From Paraburkholderia sacchari (GTDB lineage: Bacteria > Pseudomonadota > Gammaproteobacteria > Burkholderiales > Burkholderiaceae): a stretch of DNA of 64,000 nucleotides. Of this stretch, positions 34,652 to 43,652 are shown piece after piece; within the stretch, counting starts at the first letter, position 1; each line of letters opens with the position of its first letter. The notes below the pieces were generated by a model. It was not told the origin of the DNA. It made no database searches and saw only the letters and a program-made list of their open reading frames with translations. The stretch covers positions 62,001-126,000 of the forward strand of contig NZ_JTDB02000009.1 of the NCBI RefSeq assembly GCF_000785435.2, given 5' to 3'. The translations under genes were made by a program, and so were the position numbers.

Positions 34652-36052
34652 TCAGACGATGCCGGTCAGGTAGAACACGGCAATGACGAAGAAGACCGCG
34701 AGCGTTTTAATGAGGGTGACCGCGAAAATGTCGCGATACGACTCGCGGTGCGTGAGGCCCGTGACCGCGAGCAGCGTGATGACCGCGCCGTTGTGCGGCA
34801 GCGTATCCATGCCGCCGCTGGCCATGGCCACCACGCGGTGGAGCACTTCCATCGGGATATGCATGGTCTGCGCCGTCTTGATGAAGGTGTCCGCCATCGC
34901 GGCGAGCGCGATGCTCATGCCGCCTGAGGCGGAGCCCGTGATGCCCGCGAGCGCCGAGACCGACACGGCCGCGTTCACGAGCGGATTCGGAATCGCCTTG
35001 AGCGCGTCGCCGATCACGATGAAGCCGGGTAGCGCCGAGATCACGCCGCCGAAGCCGTACTCGGATGCGGTATTGAGCGTGGCGAGCAGCGCGCCGGCCA
35101 CCGCCGTCTTCGTGCCGGTGGCAAAGCGTTCCTTCACGCGGCCGAACGCAGTCGCGATGACGAGCAGAATGCCGAGCAACAGCGCGCCCTGAACGGCCCA
35201 GATCGCCACCACGCTTTTGACGGCCACGGTCAGCGGCGCATGAACGCCGGGCAGCACGTCGGGCGAGACGGTGAAGCTCGCGCCGTACCACTGCGGGATC
35301 CACTTCGTCAGCACGAAGTTGGCGACGCCAACCAGCACGAGCGGCGCAATGGCCAGCACCGGATGGGGCAGATTGCCCGTTTCCACGCGCTCCGGCTCGT
35401 TCACGAGCGACGCGCCGTAGCCTTCGCCCTTCGCCGCCGCGCTGCGGCGGCGCCATTCGAGGTAGGCGAGGCCCACCACGATGATGAACAGCGAGCCGAT
35501 CACACCGAGCCAGGGCGCGGCCCACGCCGTGGTCTTGAAGAACGTGGTGGGGATGATGTTCTGGATCTGCGGCGTGCCGGGCAGCGAGTCCATCGTGAAC
35601 GTGAATGCGCCGAGCGCGATGGCGCCTGGCATGAGGCGCTTGGGGATGTTGCTTTGGCGATAGAGTTCGGCGGCGAACGGGTACACCGCGAAAACCACCA
35701 CGAACAGCGACACGCCGCCGTAGGTGAGCAGCGCGCACACGGCCACGATCACGGCGTTGGCGCGCGAGCGGCCGATATAGCGGATGGCGGCGTGCACGAT
35801 CGCCTCGGAGAAGCCCGATAGCTCGATGACCTTGCCGAATACGGCTCCGAGCAGGAACACCGGGAAGTAGAGCTTCACGAAGCCGACCATCTTCTCCATG
35901 AAGATGCCCGAGAACACGGGCGCGACGGCGGGCGGATCGATCAGCAGGACGGCGCCCAGGGCGGCGATGGGGGCGAAGAGAATGACGCTGTAGCCGCGAT
36001 AGGCGACCAGCATCAGGAACGCCAAAGCGGCGATCACAATCACGAAGGACAT
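34652..36052 (-). CDS. GntP-family permease (probable 3-hydroxybutyrate importer)
   Basis: The 466-residue integral membrane protein has about 12 hydrophobic spans and GntP-family landmarks: LYFPVFLLGAVFGKVIELSG, ALLTYGGVSLFVVVFAVYPFA, FTMDSLPGTPQIQNIIPTTFF, NTASEYGFGGVISALPGF, GITGSASGGMSIAL and ASGGMDTLPHNGAVITLL. GntP carriers move gluconate or small hydroxy acids with protons. The operon with 3HB dehydrogenase and the neighbouring oligomer hydrolase make 3-hydroxybutyrate the likely substrate. The start at 36052 is chosen by the N-terminal hydrophobic span; the frame extends 30 codons further. A -24/-12 promoter lies 79 bp upstream. Confidence 0.9.
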   Translation of the reverse strand: MSFVIVIAALAFLMLVAYRGYSVILFAPIAALGAVLLIDPPAVAPVFSGIFMEKMVGFVKLYFPVFLLGAVFGKVIELSGFSEAIVHAAIRYIGRSRANAVIVAVCALLTYGGVSLFVVVFAVYPFAAELYRQSNIPKRLMPGAIALGAFTFTMDSLPGTPQIQNIIPTTFFKTTAWAAPWLGVIGSLFIIVVGLAYLEWRRRSAAAKGEGYGASLVNEPERVETGNLPHPVLAIAPLVLVGVANFVLTKWIPQWYGASFTVSPDVLPGVHAPLTVAVKSVVAIWAVQGALLLGILLVIATAFGRVKERFATGTKTAVAGALLATLNTASEYGFGGVISALPGFIVIGDALKAIPNPLVNAAVSVSALAGITGSASGGMSIALAAMADTFIKTAQTMHIPMEVLHRVVAMASGGMDTLPHNGAVITLLAVTGLTHRESYRDIFAVTLIKTLAVFFVIAVFYLTGIV

Positions 36053-36130
36053 CTTGTCTCCAATGGGTTTATTCGTGCAGGCGCGTTTGCCTGTGTTTCG
36101 CGGCCTCGGAAAGGCGCGAGTGCGCGATAG

Positions 36131-36147
36131 AGCAGGATGCATGCCAA
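36131..36147 (-). promoter_or_regulatory. Sigma-54 (-24/-12) promoter of the 3HB operon
   Basis: On the minus strand TTGGCATGCATCCTGCT matches the sigma-54 consensus YTGGCACGRNNNTTGCW with exact GG-N10-GC spacing. Transcription would start near 36120, about 70 bases before the permease ATG. A sigma-54 activator gene is divergent to it. Confidence 0.72.
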
Positions 36148-36233
36148 CGGCTGGAAAGCCTTGCGGGGCGGGCGTTCGGGCGCGTGTGACGCGAGCGGGG
36201 CGGCCGAAATGGAAGCGCTGCCGCAGCGAGCCG

Positions 36234-36247
36234 TCCCAGAATTGAGA
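36234..36247 (+). promoter_or_regulatory. Activator-binding motif copy 1 (UAS)
   Basis: TCCCAGAATTGAGA is one of three copies of a 14-bp motif in the gap between the permease and the sigma-54 activator. It is nearly identical (13 of 14) to the reverse complement of the copy at 36323-36336. Confidence 0.55.
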
Positions 36248-36319
36248 CGGCGATGGCAGGGCGCCTTACCTTGAGCCGGGCGCTCGCCAGTAAAGGCCCG
36301 TCGTTCCGGGGAGAAAGGC

Positions 36320-36360
36320 GATTCTCATTTCTGGGATAATGCGTCCCGAAAGTGAGAATC
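36320..36360. promoter_or_regulatory. Large inverted repeat: activator-binding motif copies 2 and 3
   Basis: Two 17-bp arms (36320-36336 and 36344-36360) match at 14 of 17 positions around a 7-base spacer. Each arm contains the TCCC-N6-GAGA motif, in opposite orientation. The element is about 170-230 bp upstream of the -24/-12 promoter, a normal place for an enhancer-binding site, and 41 bp before the activator gene, so it may also autoregulate. No other element is evident in the 36053-36400 gap. Confidence 0.65.
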
Positions 36361-36400
36361 CGCAGGGTCGCGAGTCAGCGACCGGCGCAAGAGAGAACCC

Positions 36401-37885
36401 ATGGAAATACAGACGACCGCGCTGCTGGCCGACTACGACCGCGTGCGCAAACTGGCGATGCAATCGCTGTTTCAATCGCTCGAGAAATACAGCGAGGGCA
36501 CGGTCATCGTCGACCGCAATGCGCGCGTGGTCTGGATCAACCGGCATTACGCGGCGCGCTTCGGCTTCGACGATCCCATGGCGGCAATTGGCCTCGACTG
36601 CGAGGCCGTCATTCCGAACAGCATGATGCGCGAGGTCGTGAACGGCGGCGAACCGATCTTGCTGGACATTCTGGAAACCGATCGCGAACCGATCGTCGTC
36701 ACGCGCGTGCCGATCAAGGACGACGCCGGTACGACCATCGGCGCAGTCGGCTTCGCGCTGTTCGACGGGCTCAAGAGCTTGTCGCCGCTATTCAGCCAAT
36801 ATGCGCGGCTGCGCGCCGAACTCATCAGTACGCGCCAGTCGCTTGCGCAGGTGCGGCGCGCGAAGTACAGCTTTTCGAGCCTGATCGGCACCAGCGCCGC
36901 GATTATCGAAGTCAAGCGCCAGGCGCGCCGGGCCGCGCGTCTCGCGTCGCCGGTGTTGCTGCTTGGTGAGACGGGCACCGGCAAGGAACTGCTGGCGCAC
37001 GCCATACACGGCGCTTCCGGGCGCGCGGACGGCCCGCTCGTGACCGTCAACGTGGCGGCGATTCCGGACACGCTGCTCGAAGTGGAGTTCTTCGGCGCGG
37101 AAGCGGGGGCGTACACGGGCGCGGACCGCAAGGGGCGCATCGGCAAGTTCGAGCTGGCCCAGGGCGGCACGCTCTTTCTCGACGAGATCGGCGACATGCC
37201 GCTCGCGCTGCAGGGCAAATTGCTGCGGGTGTTGCAGGAGCAGGAATTCGAGCCGCTCGGATCGAATCGCATCGTGCGCACCGACGTGCGCATCATCGCG
37301 GCGACTTCGGCGGATCTGCCCGCGCTGGTGGCGCAGGGCCGATTTCGCGCGGACCTCTACTATCGCATCAACGTGCTGACGATTCGCGTGCCGCCGCTGC
37401 GCGAACGCCTGGCCGACATCGAGGCGATGGCCTACGCGATCCTCGACAAGCTTTCCGTGGAAAGCGGCGCCGTGCACCTCGAACTCGACCGCGATGCGCT
37501 CGCGGTGCTGTGCGCGTATAGCTGGCCAGGCAACGTGCGCGAGCTGCGCAATACGCTCGAACGCGCGGTGCTGCTTTCGGAGAACGAACGAATCGACGCG
37601 CGTTCGCTGGCGCGCTTCATCGGTGAAGGGCGCGGCCAGATCGAGGCCGAAGACGACGCGCGCGGCCCAGTGGACACGGACAATCGCCGCGGCGAGCCGA
37701 CGGCCGCCGCGCCCGATCGCGCCAGCGCCCAGCAGTACGACGAAGCGATGCAGGATTTCGAGCGCCGCTTCCTGGCCGATGCGCTGCGCGCGGCGGACGG
37801 CCACGTGGCGAACGCCGCCGCGCGGATCGGCATGGCGCGCGCGACGCTATACCGGCGCATCGTCGCGCTGGGTATCGAAGTCTGA
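36401..37885 (+). CDS. Sigma-54-dependent activator (PAS-AAA+-Fis)
   Basis: The 494-residue protein has an N-terminal PAS domain (about 20-130; GTVIVDRNARVVWINRHYA), a short linker, a central AAA+ domain with Walker A GETGTGKE (189-196), the sigma-54-contact loop GAYTGA (236-241), LAQGGTLFLDEIGDMP (Walker B) and RADLYYRINVLTIRVPPLRER, and a C-terminal Fis-type helix-turn-helix (AAARIGMARATLYRRI). It would activate the divergent 3HB permease/dehydrogenase operon through the 14-bp motifs at 36234-36360, presumably in response to a small ligand bound by the PAS domain. Confidence 0.94.
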   Translation: MEIQTTALLADYDRVRKLAMQSLFQSLEKYSEGTVIVDRNARVVWINRHYAARFGFDDPMAAIGLDCEAVIPNSMMREVVNGGEPILLDILETDREPIVVTRVPIKDDAGTTIGAVGFALFDGLKSLSPLFSQYARLRAELISTRQSLAQVRRAKYSFSSLIGTSAAIIEVKRQARRAARLASPVLLLGETGTGKELLAHAIHGASGRADGPLVTVNVAAIPDTLLEVEFFGAEAGAYTGADRKGRIGKFELAQGGTLFLDEIGDMPLALQGKLLRVLQEQEFEPLGSNRIVRTDVRIIAATSADLPALVAQGRFRADLYYRINVLTIRVPPLRERLADIEAMAYAILDKLSVESGAVHLELDRDALAVLCAYSWPGNVRELRNTLERAVLLSENERIDARSLARFIGEGRGQIEAEDDARGPVDTDNRRGEPTAAAPDRASAQQYDEAMQDFERRFLADALRAADGHVANAAARIGMARATLYRRIVALGIEV

Positions 37886-37914
37886 ACCGTGCCCGCGCGG
37901 CCGCGTGCGTGAAA

Positions 37915-38808
37915 TCACGCCACCTTCTGCCCGATTTCGTGATTCGCGAGCAGCTCGAGCGCGCGCACCATCGCCGAGTGGTCCCACGCCTTGCCGCCGT
38001 GCGCGACGCAAGCGTTAAAGAGCGCCTGGCAGGTGGCGGTATTCGGCAGCGACACGCCGAGCGCCTGCGCCGTCGAGAGCGCGAGGTTCAAATCCTTCTG
38101 GTGCAGCTCGATGCGAAAGCCCGGATCGAAGGCGCGCTTTGTCATGCGCTCGCCATGAACTTCGAGAATGCGCGACGACGCGAAGCCGCCCATCAGCGCC
38201 TCGCGCACGCGCGCCGGATCGACGCCGGCCTTCGAAGCGAGCAGCAGCGCTTCGCCCACCGCCTCGATGGTTGCCGCGACGATCACCTGGTTCGCGACCT
38301 TGCACACCTGGCCCGCGCCCACCGCGCCGATCAGCGTGACGTTCTTGCCCATCATGTCGAACAGCGGCTTCACGGTGTCGAAGGTGGCCTGCTCGCCGCC
38401 CACCATGATGGTCAGCGAGCCGGCTTTCGCGCCCACCTCGCCGCCCGAGACCGGGGCGTCGAGATAGTCGGCGCCATGCTCGCGCACGCGCGCCGCGAAA
38501 TCGCGCGTTGCCATCGGCGAAATCGAGCTCATGTCGACGACGATCTGGCCCGCGCGCAGCCCGCTCGCGAGCCCCTGTTCGCCGAACAGCACGCGCTCGA
38601 CGTCGGGCGTGTCCGGCACCATCACGAAGATCACGTCCGCATGGGCGGCCACCGCGGCCGGGCTGTCGCACGCCACGGCGCCGGCCTGGGTCAGTTCATC
38701 GGGCACGCCGCTGCGCGTGAACGCGGCGAGCGCCACGCCGTTCTTCAGAAGGTTGGCGGCCATGGGCTTGCCCATGATGCCGAGTCCAATAAAGCCTGCT
38801 TTTTTCAT
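37915..38808 (-). CDS. garR: Tartronate semialdehyde reductase (2-hydroxy-3-oxopropionate reductase)
   Basis: The 297-residue enzyme belongs to the beta-hydroxyacid dehydrogenase family: GFIGLGIMGKPMAANLLKNG (NAD(P) motif), DAPVSGGEVGAKAGSLTIMVGG (substrate loop), GAGQVCKVANQVIVAATIEAVGEAL with the catalytic Lys, and KDLNLALSTAQALG. It reduces tartronate semialdehyde to D-glycerate. Pairing with the GarL aldolase 26 bp upstream completes the pyruvate/glycerate branch of aldarate breakdown. It converges on the sigma-54 activator gene with a 29-bp gap. Confidence 0.93.
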   Translation of the reverse strand: MKKAGFIGLGIMGKPMAANLLKNGVALAAFTRSGVPDELTQAGAVACDSPAAVAAHADVIFVMVPDTPDVERVLFGEQGLASGLRAGQIVVDMSSISPMATRDFAARVREHGADYLDAPVSGGEVGAKAGSLTIMVGGEQATFDTVKPLFDMMGKNVTLIGAVGAGQVCKVANQVIVAATIEAVGEALLLASKAGVDPARVREALMGGFASSRILEVHGERMTKRAFDPGFRIELHQKDLNLALSTAQALGVSLPNTATCQALFNACVAHGGKAWDHSAMVRALELLANHEIGQKVA

Positions 38809-38834
38809 CGAATGCTCCTAAGTGCGGGCGGCGC

Positions 38835-39635
38835 TCAAGCTTCGCCGGCCCGCTTCTGCATGAAGTGTTTCTGAACCGCAAGCGCTGCGCCCTTGAGCAG
38901 CCCGAGATCGGCGCACACCGCAACCACGCGCGCGCCCATCGACAGATAATGCTCCGCTTCCGCCTGCACGGTTGCAAGGGTGCCGCTCGCTTTGCCGGCT
39001 GCCTGCGCGCGCTCGAAGACGTGCGCAATGGCCTGCTGCACTTCGGGATGGTTCGCGTTGCCGAGCTGGCCGTACGAAGCCGCGAGATCCGATGGGCCGA
39101 TAAAGACCGCATCGATGCCGTCCACCGCGAGAATGCCGTCGATGGCCTCGACCGCCTTGCGGCTTTCGATCTGCGCAATCACGCAGACATTGTCGTTTGC
39201 GAGTGCGAAGTAATCGGCAATCGTGCCGTAGCGGTTGCCGCGATGGCCGACCGACACGCCGCGGATGCCCTGCGGCGGATAGCGCGTGGAGGCGACGGCG
39301 CGGGCGGCGTCGTCGGCGCTGTCGACGAACGGCACGAGGAAGTTCGAAAAGCCGCTGTCGAGAAAGCGCTTGATGACGACGCTGTCGTTGGCCGGCGGCC
39401 GCACGACCGGCGCGCTGCCGCTGTCCTTGAGCGCCATCAGTTGGGGGATCAGCGTAAGCACGTCGTTGGGCGCGTGCTCGGCGTCCAGCAGGATCCAGTC
39501 GAAGCCGACTGTGCCCAGCAGTTCGGTAACGATGGGGCTGCCCAGCGACGCCCAACAGCCGATCTGGGTTGCTCCGCCGCGCACCGCCTGGCGGAAGCGG
39601 TTGGGCAGGGACTGGTAGGGCGTGTCGGTAGGCAT
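38835..39635 (-). CDS. garL: 2-dehydro-3-deoxyglucarate aldolase
   Basis: The 266-residue class II aldolase of the HpcH/HpaI family has GCWASLGSPIVTELLGTVGFDWILLDAEHAPND, PVVRPPAND, FLVPFVDSADDAARAV, CVIAQIESRKAVEAID (metal-binding Glu) and VDGIDAVFIGPSDLAASYG (metal-binding Asp). It splits 2-keto-3-deoxy- (or 5-keto-4-deoxy-) glucarate into pyruvate and tartronate semialdehyde. The start at 39635 fits the family; five extra codons are possible. Operator half-sites at 39708-39723 lie upstream, between it and the divergent dehydrogenase gene, and it is followed by garR in an operon. Confidence 0.92.
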   Translation of the reverse strand: MPTDTPYQSLPNRFRQAVRGGATQIGCWASLGSPIVTELLGTVGFDWILLDAEHAPNDVLTLIPQLMALKDSGSAPVVRPPANDSVVIKRFLDSGFSNFLVPFVDSADDAARAVASTRYPPQGIRGVSVGHRGNRYGTIADYFALANDNVCVIAQIESRKAVEAIDGILAVDGIDAVFIGPSDLAASYGQLGNANHPEVQQAIAHVFERAQAAGKASGTLATVQAEAEHYLSMGARVVAVCADLGLLKGAALAVQKHFMQKRAGEA

Positions 39636-39707
39636 CGGGTGTCTCCTCAATGGCGATGGATCTGAAAGTCGGCGGCGACGGCGGCAAACCCGCGAGCTAT
39701 TTTGATG

Positions 39708-39723
39708 TTATAAGTCATCGTAT
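39708..39723. promoter_or_regulatory. Hexuronate-regulon operator, weak copy
   Basis: TTATAAGTCATCGTAT shares the TTATA-GTCATCGTA core with the operator at 49578-49595. It lies 73 bp upstream of garL on the minus-strand side of the divergent gap. Confidence 0.5.
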
Positions 39724-39823
39724 GTCTAGTGACAGTTTAATACCCATGCCTGCGCCTGTAACGGGTGTGTAAACCCGGAAGTTCGATTCGACGGGTGTTC
39801 CCGGTTGCCGGCGGCCCTTTTCA

Positions 39824-39843
39824 TGTTGTAGGATGACGTATAT
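39824..39843. promoter_or_regulatory. Hexuronate-regulon operator upstream of ketoglutarate semialdehyde dehydrogenase
   Basis: TGTTGTAGGATGACGTATAT is the reverse complement of a close match to the 18-bp consensus ATACGTCATCGTACAACA. It ends 29 bp before the ATG at 39873, a position suited to repression. Confidence 0.7.
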
Positions 39844-39872
39844 CTTTAGATGCCATTCGAGGAACCCCCCAA

Positions 39873-41456
39873 ATGCCCATTACCGGTGAGATGCTGGTCG
39901 GCCGCAAAGCCGTGCGCGGCGAAGAACAAGCGCTGCGCGCCTTCAATCCCGCGACGGGTGCCGAGATTGCCGAGCCGGCATTCGGCAGCGGCACCGTCGC
40001 CAATGTCGATGAGGCGTGCGAACTGGCGCGCGCTGCCTTCGATGCATATCGGCAACAGCCGCTCGCGGTGCGCGCGGAATTCCTCGAACGCATCGCCGAC
40101 GGCATCACCGCGCTAGGCGACGAACTGATCGAGCGCGCCCACGCCGAATCGGGCCTGCCGAAGGCGCGCCTCGAAGGCGAGCACGGCCGCACCACCGGCC
40201 AGCTCGAGCTGTTCGCGCAGACCGTGCGCGCGGGGCAGTGGCTCGGCGCCACGCTCGACTCGCCGCTGCCCGAGCGCAAGCCGCTGCCGCGCCCGGACCT
40301 GCGCATGCAGAAGATCGCGCTCGGTCCGGTCGCCGTGTTCGGCGCGAGCAATTTCCCGCTCGCGTTCTCGGTGGCGGGCGGCGATACCGCCGCGGCGCTT
40401 GCGGCGGGCTGCCCGGTCGTCGTGAAGGCGCATCGCGCGCACCTTGGCACTTCGGAACTGGTCGGCCGCGTGATCCAGCGCGTCGCGCGGGAAATGGATC
40501 TGCCCGAAGGCGTGTTCTCGATGATCGTCGGCGCGGGCAACTCGGTGGGCGAGGCGCTGGTCGCGCACCCGGCCATCAAGGCAGTCGGCTTCACCGGCTC
40601 GCGCGCGGGCGGCACCTCGCTCATGCGTGTGGCGGCGGCGCGTCCCGAGCCGATTCCGGTCTACGCCGAAATGAGCAGCATCAACCCGGTGTTCCTGATG
40701 CCGAACGCGCTCGCGGCGCGCGGCGAGAGCATCGCGCGCGGTTTCGTCGACTCGCTCGTGCTTGGCGCGGGGCAGTTCTGCACCAACCCGGGGCTGGCTA
40801 TTGCGATCGAAAGCGAGGCGCTGGAGCGCTTTATTGCTTCGGCATCCGAAGCGATGATCGCGAAGCCGGCGCAAACCATGCTGACTTCGGGCATTCATGC
40901 AGCGTACGAGGAAGGGGAGAGCAAGCTTGCCGCGACGCAGGGTGTCGAGATGGTGGCGCATGGCGTGGCCGCAACCGGTCCCACTCAGGCGCGCGCGGCG
41001 CTGTTCGTGACCGATGCGCAGACGTTTCTCTCGACTCCGGCGCTGGAAGACGAAGTGTTCGGCCCGGTGTCGACGCTCATTCGCTGCAAGGATGAGCAGG
41101 AGTTGCTGAAGGTGGCCGAGCACTTTGCCGGGCAGTTGACCGCGACGCTGCAGATGGACAGCGCCGATGTGGCTGCTGCGAAGAAGCTGGTGACGATACT
41201 CGAGCGCAAGGCAGGGCGGATTCTGGTCAACGGCTTTCCGACTGGCGTGGAGGTGTGTCACGCGATGGTTCACGGCGGGCCGTTCCCGGCGACCTCGGAT
41301 GCGCGCGCGACTTCGGTGGGTACGACGTCGATCGATCGTTTCTTGCGCCCCGTGTGCTATCAGGATTTCCCGGCTGAGATGCTGCCGCAGGCGCTGGCTG
41401 ATGATAATCCGCTAGATCTGTGGCGTCGTCGTGACGGGGAGATCGTGCGAGGGTAA
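39873..41456 (+). CDS. 2,5-dioxovalerate (alpha-ketoglutarate semialdehyde) dehydrogenase
   Basis: The 527-residue aldehyde dehydrogenase oxidises alpha-ketoglutarate semialdehyde to 2-oxoglutarate with NAD(P)+. GPVAVFGASNFPLAFSVAGG and CPVVVKAHRAHLGT form the cofactor site, GFTGSRAGG the nucleotide loop, and LGAGQFCTNPGLA holds the catalytic Cys. The MPITGEMLVGR start and the RPVCYQDFPAEMLPQALADDNP end are typical of the 2,5-dioxovalerate subgroup. It completes the pathway fed by KdgD at 48550. Two operator copies precede it. It is divergent from garL-garR. Confidence 0.94.
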   Translation: MPITGEMLVGRKAVRGEEQALRAFNPATGAEIAEPAFGSGTVANVDEACELARAAFDAYRQQPLAVRAEFLERIADGITALGDELIERAHAESGLPKARLEGEHGRTTGQLELFAQTVRAGQWLGATLDSPLPERKPLPRPDLRMQKIALGPVAVFGASNFPLAFSVAGGDTAAALAAGCPVVVKAHRAHLGTSELVGRVIQRVAREMDLPEGVFSMIVGAGNSVGEALVAHPAIKAVGFTGSRAGGTSLMRVAAARPEPIPVYAEMSSINPVFLMPNALAARGESIARGFVDSLVLGAGQFCTNPGLAIAIESEALERFIASASEAMIAKPAQTMLTSGIHAAYEEGESKLAATQGVEMVAHGVAATGPTQARAALFVTDAQTFLSTPALEDEVFGPVSTLIRCKDEQELLKVAEHFAGQLTATLQMDSADVAAAKKLVTILERKAGRILVNGFPTGVEVCHAMVHGGPFPATSDARATSVGTTSIDRFLRPVCYQDFPAEMLPQALADDNPLDLWRRRDGEIVRG

Positions 41457-41613
41457 GTCGAGGGTGGGGCAGCGAAAAAGCGGATTTTCTCGGATAGTTG
41501 TACTTATCAAACGCTTTTCGCTACGCCCATCGAGTCGACCTGAGGACATGCCTTTGCTCCGGTCCACAGGGCGAAGACCCACCATGGCCTTTGGACTTCG
41601 CCCGGTAATTCAT

Positions 41614-42969
41614 TCAGTGCCCGATTGTTTCAATCTTTCCGTGCGCCGCAGTCGCTCGCGGCGCAGCCAACTGCTTGATCGCCAGCGCGATGCAGGCGAT
41701 TACGCCAGCAACGGCGACGGTAGAGAAGACGTCAGCGAACCCGAAGTGGCGACGCGTCAATTCGGCGACAAGGAATGAACCCGCAATGCCACCAAAACGG
41801 CCGATGCCCAGCATCCAGGCGACGCCGGTACCGCGCCCCGCAGTGGGATACAACGCGGCCGCCAGTGCGGGCAACGACGATTGCGCGGTGTTCATCAGGA
41901 TGCCAGCGAGGAAAACCGCCAAAACGAGCGCGCCGACGTTGCCTGCGAGCTGCCCGATTGCATAGACGCTCACAGCCGTTAGCGCATAACAGACAGCGAC
42001 CACGCGGTTTGCGTCAAGACGATCCATCAGTGCACCGCACAACACCGCGCCCACGCCACCGAGCGGAAAGAGCGCGGCGATCAGCGTCGCGCTCTTCGGG
42101 GCGAGCCCTGCGTCTTTCAGGAGCAGCGGCATCCAGTTGATCGATGCGTAGAAGATGACAAGCCCCATGAAGTAGGCCACCCAGAGCATCACCGAGCCGA
42201 CGATATACGACTTTGACAATACGACACCGAGGCCCCTGCGGCCGGTGTCGGGCGCGCTCTCGCTCAGGACAAAGCGTTCAGCCTCCAGGGCCACCCGCGA
42301 GATGCGGGCGAGCGTTTGCTGGACACGCGCATGAGGTTTGACGTTCGCCACCATGAATCGAACCGACTCCGGCATTTTTGCGGCGAGGAGTGCGGCAAGC
42401 AGCAGCGGGGCGACACCGCCAAGAATCAGCACGCTACGCCATCCAAAGTGGGGAATCATCCATGCCGCGAGAAAACCGCCGCATGCCGCGCCAAGCGGAA
42501 AGCCACAGAACATCAGGTTGATGACAGTTGAACGACGGCGATCCGGGCAGAATTCGCTCATGAGCGTGACAGCATTCGGCATGGCTGCGCCAAGCCCGAG
42601 CCCGGTCACAAAGCGCAGCACGGTGAGCGTTTCGAGTGTGGTCGCAAAGGCTGAGCCGAGGCAGGCAACGCCGAACAGGATCACGGCGCCGAGCAGCAGC
42701 CCACGGCGGCCAAGGCGGTCCGAAAGCGGGCCCGCGGCGAGGGACCCGAACGCAAGACCAAAAAGTGCGGCGCTGAGAACCGGAGCGAGCTCAGGCTTGC
42801 CCAGGTGCCACTCGGCCAGCAGAGAAGGCGCAATGAAGCCGATGGAGGCCGTATCGAAGCCGTCCAGCAAGACGATCACGAAACACATTGAAAACACGAG
42901 CCACCGAAACTTCCCGAATGGCTGCTCGTTAATGAACGTCTGCACGTTGACGACCGAATTTCGACTCAT
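41614..42969 (-). CDS. MFS transporter, aromatic acid:H+ symporter-type
   Basis: The 451-residue carrier has 12 predicted spans and the signature of the AAHS group (PcaK/BenK): LLDGFDTASIGFIAPSLL in span 1 with the essential DGFD Asp, LSDRLGRRG between spans 2 and 3, GLGLGAAMPNAVTLMSEFCPDRRR in spans 4-5, and LMDRLDANRVV between spans 8 and 9. Such proteins import protocatechuate, 4-hydroxybenzoate or related acids. No aromatic catabolic gene is adjacent, so the substrate is open. Codon use looks slightly less G+C-biased than its neighbours. An inverted repeat at 43078-43096 lies upstream. Confidence 0.93.
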   Translation of the reverse strand: MSRNSVVNVQTFINEQPFGKFRWLVFSMCFVIVLLDGFDTASIGFIAPSLLAEWHLGKPELAPVLSAALFGLAFGSLAAGPLSDRLGRRGLLLGAVILFGVACLGSAFATTLETLTVLRFVTGLGLGAAMPNAVTLMSEFCPDRRRSTVINLMFCGFPLGAACGGFLAAWMIPHFGWRSVLILGGVAPLLLAALLAAKMPESVRFMVANVKPHARVQQTLARISRVALEAERFVLSESAPDTGRRGLGVVLSKSYIVGSVMLWVAYFMGLVIFYASINWMPLLLKDAGLAPKSATLIAALFPLGGVGAVLCGALMDRLDANRVVAVCYALTAVSVYAIGQLAGNVGALVLAVFLAGILMNTAQSSLPALAAALYPTAGRGTGVAWMLGIGRFGGIAGSFLVAELTRRHFGFADVFSTVAVAGVIACIALAIKQLAAPRATAAHGKIETIGH

Positions 42970-43589
42970 TGCCTTTTCCCAGTGCGATTTTGACCAGTAC
43001 CTTGCGTTTCAACGACGTGCTGGCGCCTGGCAGGTCTCATAAAATCCTCCCAGCCCAGATGTTCGTATGTTGAACCATCGTTCTTTTAATGAACGAATTT
43101 TGCAAAGCGGCAGGATGGTGGTCAAATGAGTGAAAACACCGACGACCCCTTCGCGATGACATGTGTGAGGGGGAACTCATGGCGGCAAGGGGCTCCGGGC
43201 GATGTTCATGGCGGAGGAAGCCTACTATCGCTGTGCTGGATAATGAGTATCCCAAATATCGCCTTGCGGGGAAGCCCCGCGTGGGCCCACTAGGGAGACA
43301 CCTGCGTAGTGAGCCGGAACGGGCCTGTCCATCCGCTGAATCAAGCGCGCACTAAATAGCCTTCGCCCCGCCTGGGCGGCCCTCCCGTCGCGTCGGCCAA
43401 CGGGATCGCCGGCCAGGATTTGCTGCCGTAACCGGCCTACACTGGAAGTGGCAATAAACCGGGCACCGGTTCGCCGCGTCACCAGCGTGAGGGCGCGGGC
43501 CAGCAGAGTCGCGCAGTGTTTGCAAGGGTCAAGGGCTTAAAGGGCGGGCATATCAGGGAGTTGCGGCTACACCCGGGCTACTCTGGGAC
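42970..43589. other. Gene-poor gap
   Basis: Apart from the inverted repeat at 43078-43096 I see no convincing gene here. A 55-codon plus-strand frame (from ATG 43126, MSENTDDPFAM...) and an 85-codon minus-strand frame (43225-43482) have no recognised similarity and no good ribosome-binding site. CTACACT near 43437-43443 resembles a -10 hexamer in front of the Usp gene at 43653 but lacks a good -35. The segment may be decayed coding sequence. Confidence 0.5.
43078..43096. promoter_or_regulatory. Inverted repeat upstream of the aromatic-acid-type MFS gene
   Basis: TCGTTC (43078-43083) and GAACGA (43091-43096) form 6-bp arms around a 7-base A+T-rich spacer, 109 bp upstream of the MFS start. IclR-type regulators of aromatic catabolism (PcaR) use GTTCGA/TCGAAC-like sites, so this is a candidate operator. 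Confidence 0.4.
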
Positions 43590-43621
43590 GCGACCATTGC
43601 AGGGTGTCCCGGAATGGTCGC
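43590..43621. repeat. Perfect 9-bp inverted repeat before Usp gene
   Basis: GCGACCATT (43590-43598) and AATGGTCGC (43613-43621) are exact reverse complements separated by 14 bases. The element ends 31 bases upstream of the Usp ATG and could be an operator or a leader hairpin. Confidence 0.6.
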
Positions 43622-43652
43622 AAGAGATCCCGATGCGTGTTTGGAGGCAATC

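Noticed and set aside
43225..43482. 85-codon minus-strand frame in the gap before the Usp gene
   Set aside because: No ribosome-binding site, no similarity and Arg/Gly-rich composition; not supported as a gene.
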